NCBI GenBank assembly: GCA_019426215.1
Contig: CM033401.1
Location: 12,901,134-12,965,133, forward strand
Direction: 5' to 3'
Origin: Buddleja alternifolia
Taxonomy: Eukaryota; Streptophyta; Magnoliopsida; Lamiales; Scrophulariaceae
DNA length: 64,000 nucleotides
How positions within the stretch are numbered: position 1 is the first letter of the stretch; each line of letters begins with the position of its first letter. This document shows, one piece after another, positions 34,374 to 45,699 of the stretch. Under the pieces are notes generated by a model that saw only the letters and a program-made list of their open reading frames with translations, was not told where the DNA came from and did no database searches. The position numbers and the translations under genes are program-made.

Positions 34374-34712
34374 TTACCAATATATATATTTTTTAGGTTC
34401 CTTTTTAGGTTTTTTAGACTCGTCTAGTGCTAAATTTGCTAATCTTTCTTCTATACTATCTTGTAAATCTCCTTTAATTACTTGAGATACAGTATCTATT
34501 TTAGTGCTTAACTTTTCTAGTTTAATTTCTAATTTGTCAAGCCTTTCAAATATTTGTAAAATTAAAGCGTATTGAATATTCCAAAGTTTAGGGTACAATT
34601 TATCTGAATTACTAGTTCCTTGATAGGTAGTAAATCCTTCTTCAGTATATAGATATTTATTTGCTAGTTCAATGGCTCTTTTATATTCTAATCTATTGTC
34701 TAGACTATTCAT
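34374..34712 (-). CDS. Small caulimovirid ORF, coiled-coil protein
   Basis: 112 codons and intact. Its ATG overlaps the previous stop as ATGA, the linkage typical of caulimovirid small ORFs. The C-terminal half is heptad-rich (FERLDKLEIKLEKLSTKID) and the tail is lysine-proline rich. Position and coiled coil suggest a virion-associated protein, but the assignment is by analogy. Confidence 0.55.
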   Translation of the reverse strand: MNSLDNRLEYKRAIELANKYLYTEEGFTTYQGTSNSDKLYPKLWNIQYALILQIFERLDKLEIKLEKLSTKIDTVSQVIKGDLQDSIEERLANLALDESKKPKKEPKKYIYW

Positions 34713-35471
34713 CCACTAACTATTCGTTCTATATTTTTTAGCGTTTTACCTGTTTCTAAGTTTTGAGCTTCAACTTTATTTATTTTTTCTATTACTTGGC
34801 TTAGAGTTTTCTTAGTTTCAATTTCTAATTGTTTTAGCTTATTACTTTTCAAGCTATATTTTAATTCTATTATTTCGTCTTTAGTAGGGAAAAGCTTGTT
34901 ATATTTTTTAACTATTTTTAGAGTTTCCTCAGATTGATGTTTAATATAATCTAAATTATTATTTTCACCCTTCTTTATTATTTCTCTATTTATTAAAACG
35001 GTTTCTTTTAATGATTCTAAAATTTTACAAAGTTTAGCGTTATTAATTTCTAAGTTTGATGCTAAAGATATAAGTAAATTTGTCAAACTATTTAAGTGTT
35101 TATTTTCAGAATGTAAATTATGCTTAAAACTTGGATCAAATCTACAAATAAATTTATGTTTATCTAAAGAGATTATCGATCTATCGGCTAAACTATATTC
35201 AAGATCTAAATATTCTAATCTTTTAAACTTAAACGAATCTATTTTAATAAAAAGCTGCTATTAATATATTCAATATTAAAAGGTATTTAATATAGTTTTC
35301 GTGATCTCGTAATCTAGGAGGTATGTTAAGATAATTATTAACCCAACTTTCTCTCCTAGTTATTAACTGATTTCGTAATTCTAATATTAATTCTGTATTA
35401 GTATAATCTAAGTTTTCTAAAGTATTAAGACAATCAATAAAAGCACTTAAAATATGAGCGGGAATTGGCAT
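34709..35471 (-). pseudogene. First caulimovirid small ORF, probably frameshifted
   Basis: Two frames in tandem: 75 codons from 35471 (MPIPAHILSAFIDCLNTLEN), and a frame open from about 35235 to the stop at 34709, rich in Lys, Glu, Ile and Leu with coiled-coil character. A one-base change near 35240 would join them into one ORF of about 250 residues. Function unknown. Confidence 0.5.
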
Positions 35472-35499
35472 GTATGTAAATTATGAAGGCAATAAAAAG

Positions 35500-35834
35500 G
35501 TTTATGCAGATTTATAAAAGCGGGTTGGGATTCCCTTTTCCTTAAAATATGTATAATTACTCTCATGAGTTTAAATAATTCTAAAATAAAATAAAAGGAC
35601 CAAACTGAAAATAAAAACAAAGCATAAATACTTAATAAATAAAAATTACTTGTCATGTGTCGGTTTTTAATTGGTTTTAGCCATTTTGACTTAGTCAAAA
35701 ATAGTGGCTTGGCTTTGGTAATTTAAGGGACTAAATTGCAATTTTTATGGGGCTAGACACTTAAAACTTTTGTCCAAAAGGGCTAGACCCTTAATAAGAT
35801 ATGTAAAATGGGACTATTCCCTTAATTTTCCCCT
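35500..35834. other. Junction region right of the pararetrovirus
   Basis: No supported gene. May include viral leader sequence up to about 35700. Confidence 0.35.
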
Positions 35835-36765
35835 ATTTATTAAATATGTGGGGCTTAGAATAACTTCTTTGGGAAACCAAAAGTGTACTCCCTAATGTGC
35901 CCTCATACTCCAAGTGATTCAATAGCAACTAAAATAGCAAAGTTGTAAATTGCTTCCTGAGAATTCAATCGTCTCAACTCTCAAGAAACTGCTTAATAGC
36001 ATCTTTATCCATATGAATTCTCATAAACTAACTATTTGTTCTCAGCCCACGATGGATGCCATGGAAGTTTGATTGCCATCATTAGTTATTTAAATCTGAT
36101 AATGTGATTAAAAAGAGATTGAAGAATCATCTCTCTTCATCTGTTGAGGATATATGATTACTTTATCGGAAATATATGTGCCGGTTAGTGAAATTTTATT
36201 TTAGTTTAACTTTCTTTTTTCTTTGAAATTTTCTGCGGTAGGGATGAATTCTTCTCACGTTAATTTTTTTTATCTTAATTCAATTGCAGATGGTGTAATG
36301 AAGTGAAAAATGAGTTTCTGACATATTTTTCTGTAAGTTGAGTCGTGCCTTCGATGACAGGTATATAAATTATTCATTATTTTTTTTGTCATTTCATTCT
36401 CTATGTTGGAAAATGTTTACCTTTCTGTCATTACTATTAATCCCATAAAATTGATTACAATTTTCGTTCAATTGTTTACAAATTTTGCAATTTTGGTCTC
36501 ATCTGTCAAGATTGGATGGAGTGCACATGTCATTAAGATTCTTACTGATCATATGACAAATTAATGATTTTGCTATAAAATATGAAACTAATTTTGCAAT
36601 TTTATAAATAGTGAGACTAAAATTTCTATCGTATATATGACTAGATTTGCGCTTTTTCCTAATTTTTTAATTATATGAATTATTTTCTTTGACACTTTTC
36701 CCTAACATATTTGTTATATGATTTATTTTCTTTACACACGCATCGAGTGTGCCCGACCGCTAGTA
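35835..36765. repeat. Long inverted repeat, left arm
   Basis: About 931 bp, nearly identical in inverse orientation to 37878-38816. The right end reads CACACGCATCGAGTGTG (a small hairpin) then CCCGACCGCTAGT. Hairpin plus CTAGT resembles a Helitron 3' terminus (CTRRT), but the following base is A rather than T, and no TC start was found at the other end. Confidence 0.8.
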
Positions 36766-37599
36766 TATATAGGGTCAAGATCGAATACATACCCTCTCTT
36801 AGATAAGATCTAAGACCCAATACACACCATTGGATCAATTAAATCCAACAGTCCAAAAAATAAGGAATAAACAGGTTGTAGAAATTGAAAAATAAATATT
36901 AGGGGTATAATAGACAAAATGACAAGATTATACAACATTCAGTTACCCAAAATATAACAGAAAAATCTCCTACAATCTCTCCAAATCTGATACCCACGAA
37001 AATCTCTCAATCCCAGGCCAAGATTAACGCAATCAATTTATAGAATCGTATTAACCACATATTTCGGTCAATTATCACCAAAAAAAAATTTGAAATTCTG
37101 AAAATTTCTGAAAAATCGAGATTGAAAAAACCAAATCTGAAATTTGCATCAGTTGAATATATTATACATCATTTTGTACTACATTATACACTATATTATA
37201 ACCTATTATACATTATCATATAAGTCATTATACAGTGAGTCCAATAGCTAATTAATCCATTATATAATAGTTAATAATCAAATATACGGTAATTATAAAC
37301 AAGGTAAAGTACGAAAATAATGGAAATAAATAAAAATAACAATAAAAATCCGACTGAAAACACAAAAACGCAAAAAAACCTATTAAAACGATGGAATTTG
37401 GCCCCGATAGGGTGGTGCTCAGCATACTTATCATAAGTATGCTGAGTTGTTTTTAAAACGACATTTCCAACAAGATTGAAGTAGAGTTTGGGACCAAATT
37501 CCAAAAATAGTTTTTGCCTTTCGGAAATTTAATTTTTTTTTTTAAAGCAAAACGCAGTAGATACACTACATGGAAATCTAATCTATAATCTGTTATACA

Positions 37600-37805
37600 T
37601 ATATTTATTTTAAAATTCACAGTGTCTAATGGTTTGTATTGTAGTGTATAATGGTTTGTATTATAGTGTATAATAATGAATCTAATCTATAATCTGTTAT
37701 ACCATTCTATATAGTTGTGTATCAAATTCACAGTGTATAATTGTTTGTATTATAGTGTATAATGGTTTATAAGATAGTGTATAGTATGTTATAAACTACT
37801 GTATG
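37600..37805. repeat. Short tandem-like repeats AGTGTATAATGGTTTGTATT
   Basis: Several diverged copies. The same unit recurs at 39210-39325, so the two clusters bracket the right inverted-repeat arm. Confidence 0.7.
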
Positions 37806-37877
37806 ATGGTTTAAAATCACTAATTGTGATGTTTTCTTCCCCTTATTCCTTTCTTCTATTCTCTGTCTTTATATATC

Positions 37878-38816
37878 ACTAGCGGTCGGGCACACTCGAT
37901 GCGTGTGCAAAGAAAATAAATCATATAACAAATATGTTAGGGAAAAGTGTCAAAGAAAATAATTCATATAATTAAAAAATTAGGAAAAAGCGCAAATCTA
38001 GTCATATATACGATAGAAATTTTAGTCTCACTATTTATAAAATTGCAAAATTAGTTTCATATTTTATAGCAAAATCATTAATTTGTCATGTGATCAGTAA
38101 GAATCTTAATGACATGTGCACTCCATCCAATCTTGACAGATGAGACCAAAATTGCAAAATTTGTAAACAATTGAACGAAAATTGTAATCAATTTTATGGG
38201 ATTAATAGTAATGACAGAAAGGTAAACATTTTCCAACATAGAGAATGAAATGACAAAAAAATAATGAATAATTTATATACCTGTCATCGAAGGCACGACT
38301 CAACTTACAGAAAAATATGTCAGAAACTCATTTTTCACTTCATTACACCATCTGCAATTGAATAAAGATTTTAAAGTATAAAAAAATTAACGTGAGAAGA
38401 ATTCATCCCCTACCGCAGAAAATTTCAAAGAAAAAAGAAAGTTAAACTAAAATAAAATTTCACTAACCGGCACATATATTTCCGATAAAGTAATCATATA
38501 TCCTCAACAGATGAAGAGAGATGATTCTTCAATCTCTTTTTAATCACATTATCAGATTTAAATAACTAATGATGGCAATCAAACTTCCACGGCATCCATC
38601 GTGGGCTGAGAACAAATAGTTAGTTTATGAGAATTCATCTGGATAAAGATGCTATTAAGCAGTTTCTTGAGAGTTGAGACGGTTGAATTCTCAGGAAGCA
38701 ATTTACAACTTTGCTATTTTAATTGCTATTGAATCACTTGGAGTATGAGGGCATATTAGGGAGTACACTTTTGGTTTCCCAAAGAAGTTATTCTAAGCCC
38801 CACATCTTTAATAAAT
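37878..38816. repeat. Long inverted repeat, right arm
   Basis: Starts ACTAGCGGTCGGGCACAC and ends CACATCTTTAATAAAT, the mirror of 35835-36765, with only scattered single-base differences by eye. Confidence 0.8.
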
Positions 38817-39399
38817 TGTATAGATAAACCGATATGATTATAGAACTGACGATGACATGAGATTGACAATACTAATTGACACGATCGTCGCGAACTAACT
38901 GATTTAAAACCGAATTGATGCGCAATGAATATATCGATCCCAATTTTTTTGAAAGACGGGATTATGGACAGATTGTGCACTGAATTTTACTGGAAAACAA
39001 CCGATTAGATACTGAATTAAATGGGCAAAATAAATATATCGAATCAAATTTGCTGAAAAAAGTGAATATGGAAAGATTACGCGATGAATTTTATTGGAAA
39101 TTGCCGATTTGATGATGAAATGAATGGGCAAAAAACATATATCGAATCAATTTTGCTGAGAGACGTGATTATGAAAAGATTAAATGGAATCGGTTCCAAG
39201 TATTGATAATACCATTCTATATAGTTGTGTGTAAAATTCACAGTGTATAATGATTTGTATTGTAGTGTATAATGGTTTGTATTGTAGTGTATAGTGGTTT
39301 GTATTGTAGTGTATAATAATGATTATGGAAAGATTAAATGGAATCGATTATGGTGCGTAAAAAGGGGAATTTGATTTGATCCTGTATATTAACTGCATG

Positions 39400-41979
39400 T
39401 GTTAGTTATAGCTTAATGACTATAATGCCCCTTACATAATTAAAACAAATTATTAAAACTGAAAAAGGTATTAAATTTAGACCTTAGGATCAACTTGAAT
39501 CAATAGTCTAAAATAGGTCTTAGATCTTACCTAATGGATTGGGATGTATTTGATCCACATCCTATATATATATATATATATATATGTATTCCAACGTGTA
39601 TATATATATATAGTCCAACGTGGAAACAGTAGCTTAATTACCAAAAAAGGAAAAAACGTCTTAATTACCAAAAAAGGAAAAAACGTGGAAACAGTAATTC
39701 GACAAATTGTATGATTCTTCAATAGTACTGATTTTTAATATTTATTTATCGTCTAAATTTGCTCTGCACCGTCTTCTACCAATGCTACACTATCAGATAT
39801 TCCGAAAATCAAGTAAATATTAACTCAGTTTCAAGGGATATGATAGGGAAAATGAGGCAAATGGGCTTAAAATGCATAATGTCCTCATCACATAGCCCTC
39901 ATTCTCAAAATAGACCTCCCCCATAGTCCTCATCCAAATATTTAACTTGAAATATCTATTTTGCCCTTTCTTTATTTTTCTAATAATAATAAGAAGAATC
40001 CAATATTACTGAATACCTAAATTAACCTTGACACTCCAATTCTATCCCAGTATCGGTTTGGCTCCAATTCACTTCCAAATTGCCTCGTTCCATCGTCTAC
40101 AAATTGGCCGTTCCGATTGGCCGGCCGTTCGTTCCCAAATGGGCCCGTAATATCCCAACGGTGTAGAGGTAAGAGAAATGAGAGTAATGTTATTAGATTT
40201 GAGTGTTTGAATTTGTTGATTGAGTAAAAGTTTGATGAATGACATTTGTTGGAGATTTTAATGAATTATGTAGACAGGTGTTTGACAAAATACTGATAGA
40301 GATTTTCTCATTAGTTTGCATTGAATAGTGTGGTTTTTAGGCTCTTAGAATGTGATTTGTGATTGTAGCATTAATTGGATTGTTATATGTGTGATGAAGT
40401 TTGATTGTTTGAATTTGTTGGAGATAGAGATGATTATGTAGACAAGGGTTCGGCGAAATGCTTGATGGAGATTTCTCTCATTAATTTGCATTGAAAAGTG
40501 TTGTTTTTAGGCTATTTTTGATCAATGCAAAACTTTTGTATTTTGTAATAATAACTGTAAGAATTTTTATAATAATTTGATCATTCATTACTAATTGTAT
40601 TTGTAATAACTGTGTTTCTTTATTTTTTTTTTCTAGGAAAATGTCCGAGTTTTTGATATACTATTTATACGATGGTGAGTGGAATATGAATGTGGGAGAC
40701 TCTGGAGCACGACAATGAAGATTGTCAAGGAATAAATATAAAATGCTGAGTTTTTTCCTAACTGGAGTTAATCCACAGTCGATTACACATTCTGAATTTT
40801 TCATCTCATGTTTGAATTTGCTCCTTTTGAATGGAAGAATTATGAAGTTGTCGTAAGTTACATTCCCTCCTCTTGTAACGTTGGTAATCCGGTTACATCG
40901 AGACCGATATTGACGTGAATTATTTGGTGGACTCATGTCCAGTGACGAAAAAGGCAAAGCATTCTGCATGTGGAGTTTTTAATGAAAGATGTTGAAGGAA
41001 AAAAAAATCAAGTTTGAAAATGAAATTGAGATGGAGAATGGAAAAGTATATTTTGAAAAGGAGTTAGAGAATGATTATCATCTGCCCCTGGTTGGCCTGG
41101 TGTTGTTTTAAGCAAGCCCACCTCCCCGCCAGTATCGAAAACCTCTGGACCCACTCCTTCTAAACCCAATCCACTATCAAGTCCTCATTATTATGTGGAC
41201 AATGAGAACTCAATGCCTGATGCAACCACTCCTTATAAATCCAGCCCCAATCCACTTTCTAGTCCTTCTCCCTGTGTGGAAAATCTGAATGCAAAGCCTG
41301 ATGCAAGCCACTATTTTGAAAAAGTGAATTCAAGGCGTGATGCAACCGCTTCGCTTATTTCCACCCCATGTTCGTACAAAGTTCACTCCGCTCCTTTCCA
41401 CAGGTCAGATTTCGTAGATGAAGCTAGTGACGAAAAGAGTATTGGGACCTTCAGCTTTGATGACGGTCTAGATCTTGTGATTGGTCAGGAATTCACCAGC
41501 AAGGAAGAGGTGAAAGACTTGGTTAACAATTCAGCGCTTAAGTTATGCTTCAATGTTGTAGTAGCTAAGTCGAATAAAAAAGCCTTGGCATATAAGTGTA
41601 AAGTCCTTGGTTGCAAGTGGAGTATTCGTGCGGAAATTACTGGAAGGTCCCCATTTTTCTCATTGCGAACTCATAATAACATCCATACATGCGGCCCTAC
41701 ATTGTTAAAGCGCCGTGAAAGGTGTTCTTCAGGAGCAGTTGCTGGATTTTTGTTAAAAACTTTCCCATGTCAGTTAAGCGCACCACCTCCAAAGGTAATA
41801 GGGGAAATGATGAATAAGGGTGGCATTGACGTTTCTTACTACAAAGCTAGGCGTGGTAGAAACATTGCTAGAGATTCTATTAGGGGTGATCCTGGGCTTA
41901 GTTATGAGATGCTTCCGAGATATTTGTATATGTTGGAGAAAGTGAATGAGGGCACGGTTACTCATTTGTGTAAAGATGC
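39400..41979. repeat. Duplicated segment, copy 1 (empty-site version)
   Basis: Homologous to 54176-56736, beginning at TGTTA (39400-39404) and continuing GTTATAGCTTAATGAC. It ends at the N gap in the middle of transposase coding sequence (GTAAAGATGC). It differs from copy 2 by many one-base indels and a few larger ones. Confidence 0.9.
40641..41979 (+). pseudogene. MURA-type transposase 5' part, copy 1, cut by the gap
   Basis: ATG at 40641 (MSEFLIYYLYDG) follows a TTTTCTAG acceptor. The frame is broken several times before 41195. From there it is open into the gap: the MuDR N-terminal block GQEFTSKEEVKDLV, then the zinc-finger-like CKWSIRAE and HNNIHTC. Unlike copy 2 it has Arg (CGA) after PFFSL instead of a stop, and retains about 16-17 bases (coding around SSGAVAGF) that copy 2 has lost. 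The catalytic domain lies beyond the gap. Confidence 0.85.
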
Positions 41980-42079
41980 NNNNNNNNNNNNNNNNNNNNN
42001 NNNNNNNNNNNNNNNNNNNNNNNNNNNNNNNNNNNNNNNNNNNNNNNNNNNNNNNNNNNNNNNNNNNNNNNNNNNNNNN
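41980..42079. other. Assembly gap, 100 N
   Basis: Exactly 100 N, the conventional size for a gap of unknown length. Left of it is transposase sequence; right of it is the interior of the SIRE-type element. Confidence 0.99.
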
Positions 42080-42463
42080 GCTAATACTGCTGGATCAATG
42101 TTCTGGATTGATGCTCTGAGAAGAGGAATGTCAAATTGTTCAAGCATGCTCTTGAAGGCAAGGAAGAGTTGGATAGAGCCTCTGGGAGTTTATTTCTTAT
42201 TGGAACGCTTCAAACCCGATGTAGTTACCCACGAGGGATAGGGATACCTTGGTTCTGTACTCAGTTGAGAGAGTATCATATGTTGACGCTTGGATGGTGT
42301 AGGTGAACTTTATCTTTAGATGGTGACGATTTCCTCTTTTCTCCCTTCTTTTCCCCCCTTATTGCCATCATCAGTCTGTATGAAATGCTGAGTAAGAAGC
42401 TTGCTTGATAGCATCTGAGCGCAGAGGCCTCAAGAGTGGTAGAACGTTGGTCGAAATGTTCTT

Positions 42464-45400
42464 TCATACCAGGAGTTGAGCGGGATTAGCGTCTGTGAGA
42501 GAGGTCTCTAGAGCCGTGAACCGGTCTTGTAGATCATTGGTTAAAGCCACATGACTTGCCTGAGTAGCTAGATAGTTGCTGTATTTGAGTGAGGCATTCA
42601 TCATGGACGGTTGAGGCGTCGGGATTGCAGTGCTGACTCGAGGCTTAAAACGAGATGTTGTTTGAGAGTTCAATAGGTACTTGATAAGTAGGATCAAATA
42701 CTGTTCCTCGAAGCTCTGGGGCAGTGTTGGACTCGGGGATGCAGAGAGTCGAATTCAGTTGGACTGGGGAAATGGGCGCTTGAGGTAATTCTAATAAGCG
42801 CTCAGGAGCAGTAACGTGTCAGCTGGTGCTGCAGTAAATTCTGATTCTATACGGCTAAAGTCCGTAACCGAAAGTCCAAGCTGGCAAACGGCTCATGCAT
42901 ATGATACGTAGCAATCTGTAGAAGTTCATTCAAATGTAGAGTGGGGAGATAAGTACCTTGAATGAATTTCTGATAGGACTATCCAGGCCCTGATATACAT
43001 TGGCCCGAGGATATCCAGCACATGAGTGGGAAGATTTTGGAGGGCGCTTGGCAGATGGAGAATAAGGCATCTGGGCAATAGTGTTGTGAGAAGCCAATTA
43101 GCCGATCTGTTGGGAGAGTCTTCGGTTTCGAGAGTCGGGAACGTGGAGCCTAATACTCTTCCCAGTATGGGTAGATGGCTGAAGCAAGCGCTTGAGATCT
43201 TTCTAGCAGCGATAAAACAAAATCATAGTGACTGAAGACTTCTTGTCGAATAGACGGAAGAAGTGGATATCCTCTGAAAGATTGATCCAGAGCCATTCCA
43301 TTGTCGCAGATTTTCTGTGAAGATTTTGTCGAATAGGGAGACTGGAGGCATAATTGCCATCATGAAAGAAAAGTTGTCTTCACAGTGGCTAGGGGAAGTT
43401 CAGACAGGACAGGGGAGAAGAACCGCTGGTGGACGCTTGATCAGCAAAGCGTAGAGAAGAGTTGGCCAGTTGTGCAATGCTTGTCTTAAGCGGTGTTCAG
43501 TTGATGGCGGATCAGAGGCAGCTTCAGAACGGGTCCAAGTCTATGTTGGCGCTGCGTTAGCATGTAGCGTGCAAATTTGGTCTTTTTATCATGAATCCCT
43601 ATTCTGAACAGATGGGGAGCACTAACCAAGTCTTCAAATTTATACGTGTCACCCATGTAAGCTTCAGCCCATCTTATCTCATCATACAATACTCAGTTCC
43701 TGCATTAAGTATAGCACGAAACCCTTGGTGATGAATCACAGATGGATTCAAAACGATACCTGTCTGGTTGGTAGTTAGCGTTCCAGACGCAGTCAAAATA
43801 TGCATCGGTTTCAAGTTGAATCATCTCGGTCAGGGAAGCTGGACGCTCACCGGCATGTACTCCTTTATTCTTCCACAGGAGGAGAGGATTAGCTGAGCGC
43901 TTGTTTCCCTGCTTTTGACCAGTGTTGGAGAGTGAGAATAGCCTTCTCTGTTTAGTAGCCTTCCGTTGGGTTCAGAAGCTTATCCTGACGCTCATAGACT
44001 CTGATGTTGTAGTCTCTGAGAGCGAAGCCAGTGGGTTTGCTTGTCCCACAGTCCAGATAATAAGCTAAATCAACATCAGCTCTAGGAGTCTTGCCTCCTT
44101 GCCGCTGTGCTTGGAGAGTTATGGAAGCCGGGATGTGTTTGGGAGTCTTCCCGAGTTCAAGAGCTGTGTAGTAAGCTTCATCAGCTGGTTGAGGGCTGTG
44201 TTAAAGAGAGTGTTGCGTACAGCCAGATCAAACTTTATGAGCTTGGCGATATCATTTTCGGCATTGATAAGACTTTCTTCATTGTATCCTGCAGGTATGA
44301 AGGTCTCTGCGGGCGCTGGAGGCAAATAATCGACTGAGTGATCGATAGTCTTTAAGGGATCCAGCTTGAAGAAATGTCGATGAATCACAACGTCGTTAGC
44401 ATCGCTCTGACCTTCTGAGCGTGCCTCTATTGTACTAGGTAATGCAAGCAATGTTGTACCCTTGGGATTTCAGGTTCATCAGGCTCGATTTGTAGATTCG
44501 ATGGCAGCTTCATGTGCGATGGCCACAATGTGGGCCATATCAACATCCAGATGGACATCAACTGGTGTTTCAAAGGATGATATCGGGACAGCAACTATGG
44601 CTTGATCACTTTGTGTAGCCTCAGAAGAAATGGCAGTAGTTGGACGCTTACGTCTCTTGAAGATATGCTTCACATTTATACCTTCGGCGGGGAACGCTTG
44701 AGTCTGTGGAACTGCAGGTTCTTTAAAGTCAATATTTTTGAGAACCTTTTCCAGATCTTTCCGACTAATGAGGGGTATAGAATCCTCGTCATCTTCATCG
44801 CTTTTGATAGGTTGAGCCTTGGGCTTTCGAGGAGCCCGTTTCTTTGTGACAGTGGGACGCTTCACATTACTTTTGGCTTTCTCCTGATCTGGACGCTCAG
44901 CCTCCTCATCTGACGCTGCTCGGATAACTTGGCGCTCAGAGAGAGGCTTAGCAGCACCTCCAACTTTGGGTGGATTGAAGAGATTATTGATGATTCTTGG
45001 CCCATAGAACTTATGCTTGGCCACGATGACTCCTGCTGAAGAGGGCACTCTGCTCGAAAAATTAGATCACTTAAAACTAGACCATAAGGTCTGTTTGAAG
45101 TGCGTAGACTGTCTCTGAACCTGCTGAATATATAGGCGCCAGTTGATTTTATCTTGAGCAGGATGGCAGTCATCATCTGGAACTGGGTTGGGTTGATTTT
45201 GTCGAAGGTTCCCACTCTGCATTCAATGTTTTTACTGCAGAAATCAGCCAAGACTCGATACCTGTTCACTATATCTTTCTTCTCAAGTACGGTTTGTATG
45301 GAACATCATCGAAGCGCTAATCTGAGTCCAGACTTCTTGAATTTGTTCTTCAGTGATAGTGTCTAAAGTGGCTCCAGCATTAGGTAGAGAGAAATTCTGG

Positions 45401-45699
45401 GCAATAGAGGCCGCAGAGAGAGTGAACGTCTTTGATTCCTTCTTGGAGACAGGAAACAAACAAGTGATGGAAGTCTCATCGTCAGACAGTCGAGCATTTC
45501 TCCAGAAGAATTCTAGTTCTTCAGGAAACATATACGAGTATTTTGTGAGAATTTTTCTGAAGCCCAGCCTCTGCTACAGAATCCATCATTTTCGTTAATC
45601 AATTTGGGGGTTTTCATAGAGAACTTCCAATAACTATAAGGCCTTCAGTGACCTTAACAACACTTCAGTGGTTCCAGCAGTAGCTTTCTTGGGTGCCAT
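42464..45699 (-). pseudogene. Third ORF (ORF3) of the SIRE-type element, disrupted
   Basis: ATG at 45699-45697 (MAPKKATAGTTE) starts a region of about 1,000 codons with many frame changes. Readable blocks include FPEELEFFWRNARLSDDE, FCSKNIECRVGTFDKIN, KRAPRKPKAQPIKSDEDDED (basic, then acidic), HRHFFKLDPLKTIDHSVDYL, RWAEAYMGDTYKFEDLVSA and LTNDLQDRFTALETSL. SIRE elements carry an envelope-like ORF here, but I see no signal peptide or clear membrane segment. The basic nuclear-localisation-like cluster argues for a nucleic-acid or chromatin role. Function unknown. Confidence 0.5.

Larger units (their letters stand above)
29520..35500 (-). mobile_element. Endogenous pararetrovirus (Caulimoviridae-like), decayed
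   Basis: A roughly 6-kb minus-strand block with caulimovirid order: small 5' ORFs, protease-RT-RNase H, a transactivator-type ORF, then a promoter with TATA and poly(A) signal and a tRNA-Met primer site. There are no LTRs and no integrase, which separates it from retrotransposons. Each large frame carries stops or frame changes. The genome is circularly permuted in the insertion: the primer site lies at the low-coordinate end. The movement- and coat-protein segment that should precede the protease is absent. Genus not assigned. Insert borders are approximate. Confidence 0.85.
36766..39567. mobile_element. TIR element carrying the right arm of the inverted repeat
   Basis: The left end (TATAGGGTCAAGATCGAATACAT, then TAAGATCTAAGACC) recurs inverted at about 39430-39567 (TATAGGATGTGGATCAAATACAT ... 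TAAGATCTAAGACC). Both ends abut TA repeats, so a TA target site is possible. The superfamily is not determined. The SIRE-type element at 42-54 kb appears to have inserted into this element at 39400-39404, because the right end is found again at about 54205-54335. Confidence 0.55.

Noticed and set aside
29520..35500. Gypsy LTR retrotransposon on the minus strand
   Set aside because: No LTRs and no integrase. The Cauli_VI-type ORF and the promoter/poly(A)/primer order are those of a pararetrovirus.
35447..35698. Hydrophobic 83-codon minus-strand frame upstream of the first viral ORF
   Set aside because: Low-complexity Phe/Tyr/Leu composition from AT-rich DNA, no start context and no family resemblance. 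More likely leader or flank.
35835..36765. Intact Helitron ending in CTAGT
   Set aside because: The hairpin and CTAGT are suggestive, but there is no TC start, the 3' neighbour is A in one arm and G in the other rather than T, and no Rep/helicase was seen. Kept only as an inverted repeat.
42080..43480. 3' LTR of the SIRE-type element next to the gap
   Set aside because: None of the 5' LTR's distinctive phrases occur here, and ORF3-like text continues to about 42.46 kb, so the LTR must lie in the gap or be missing.
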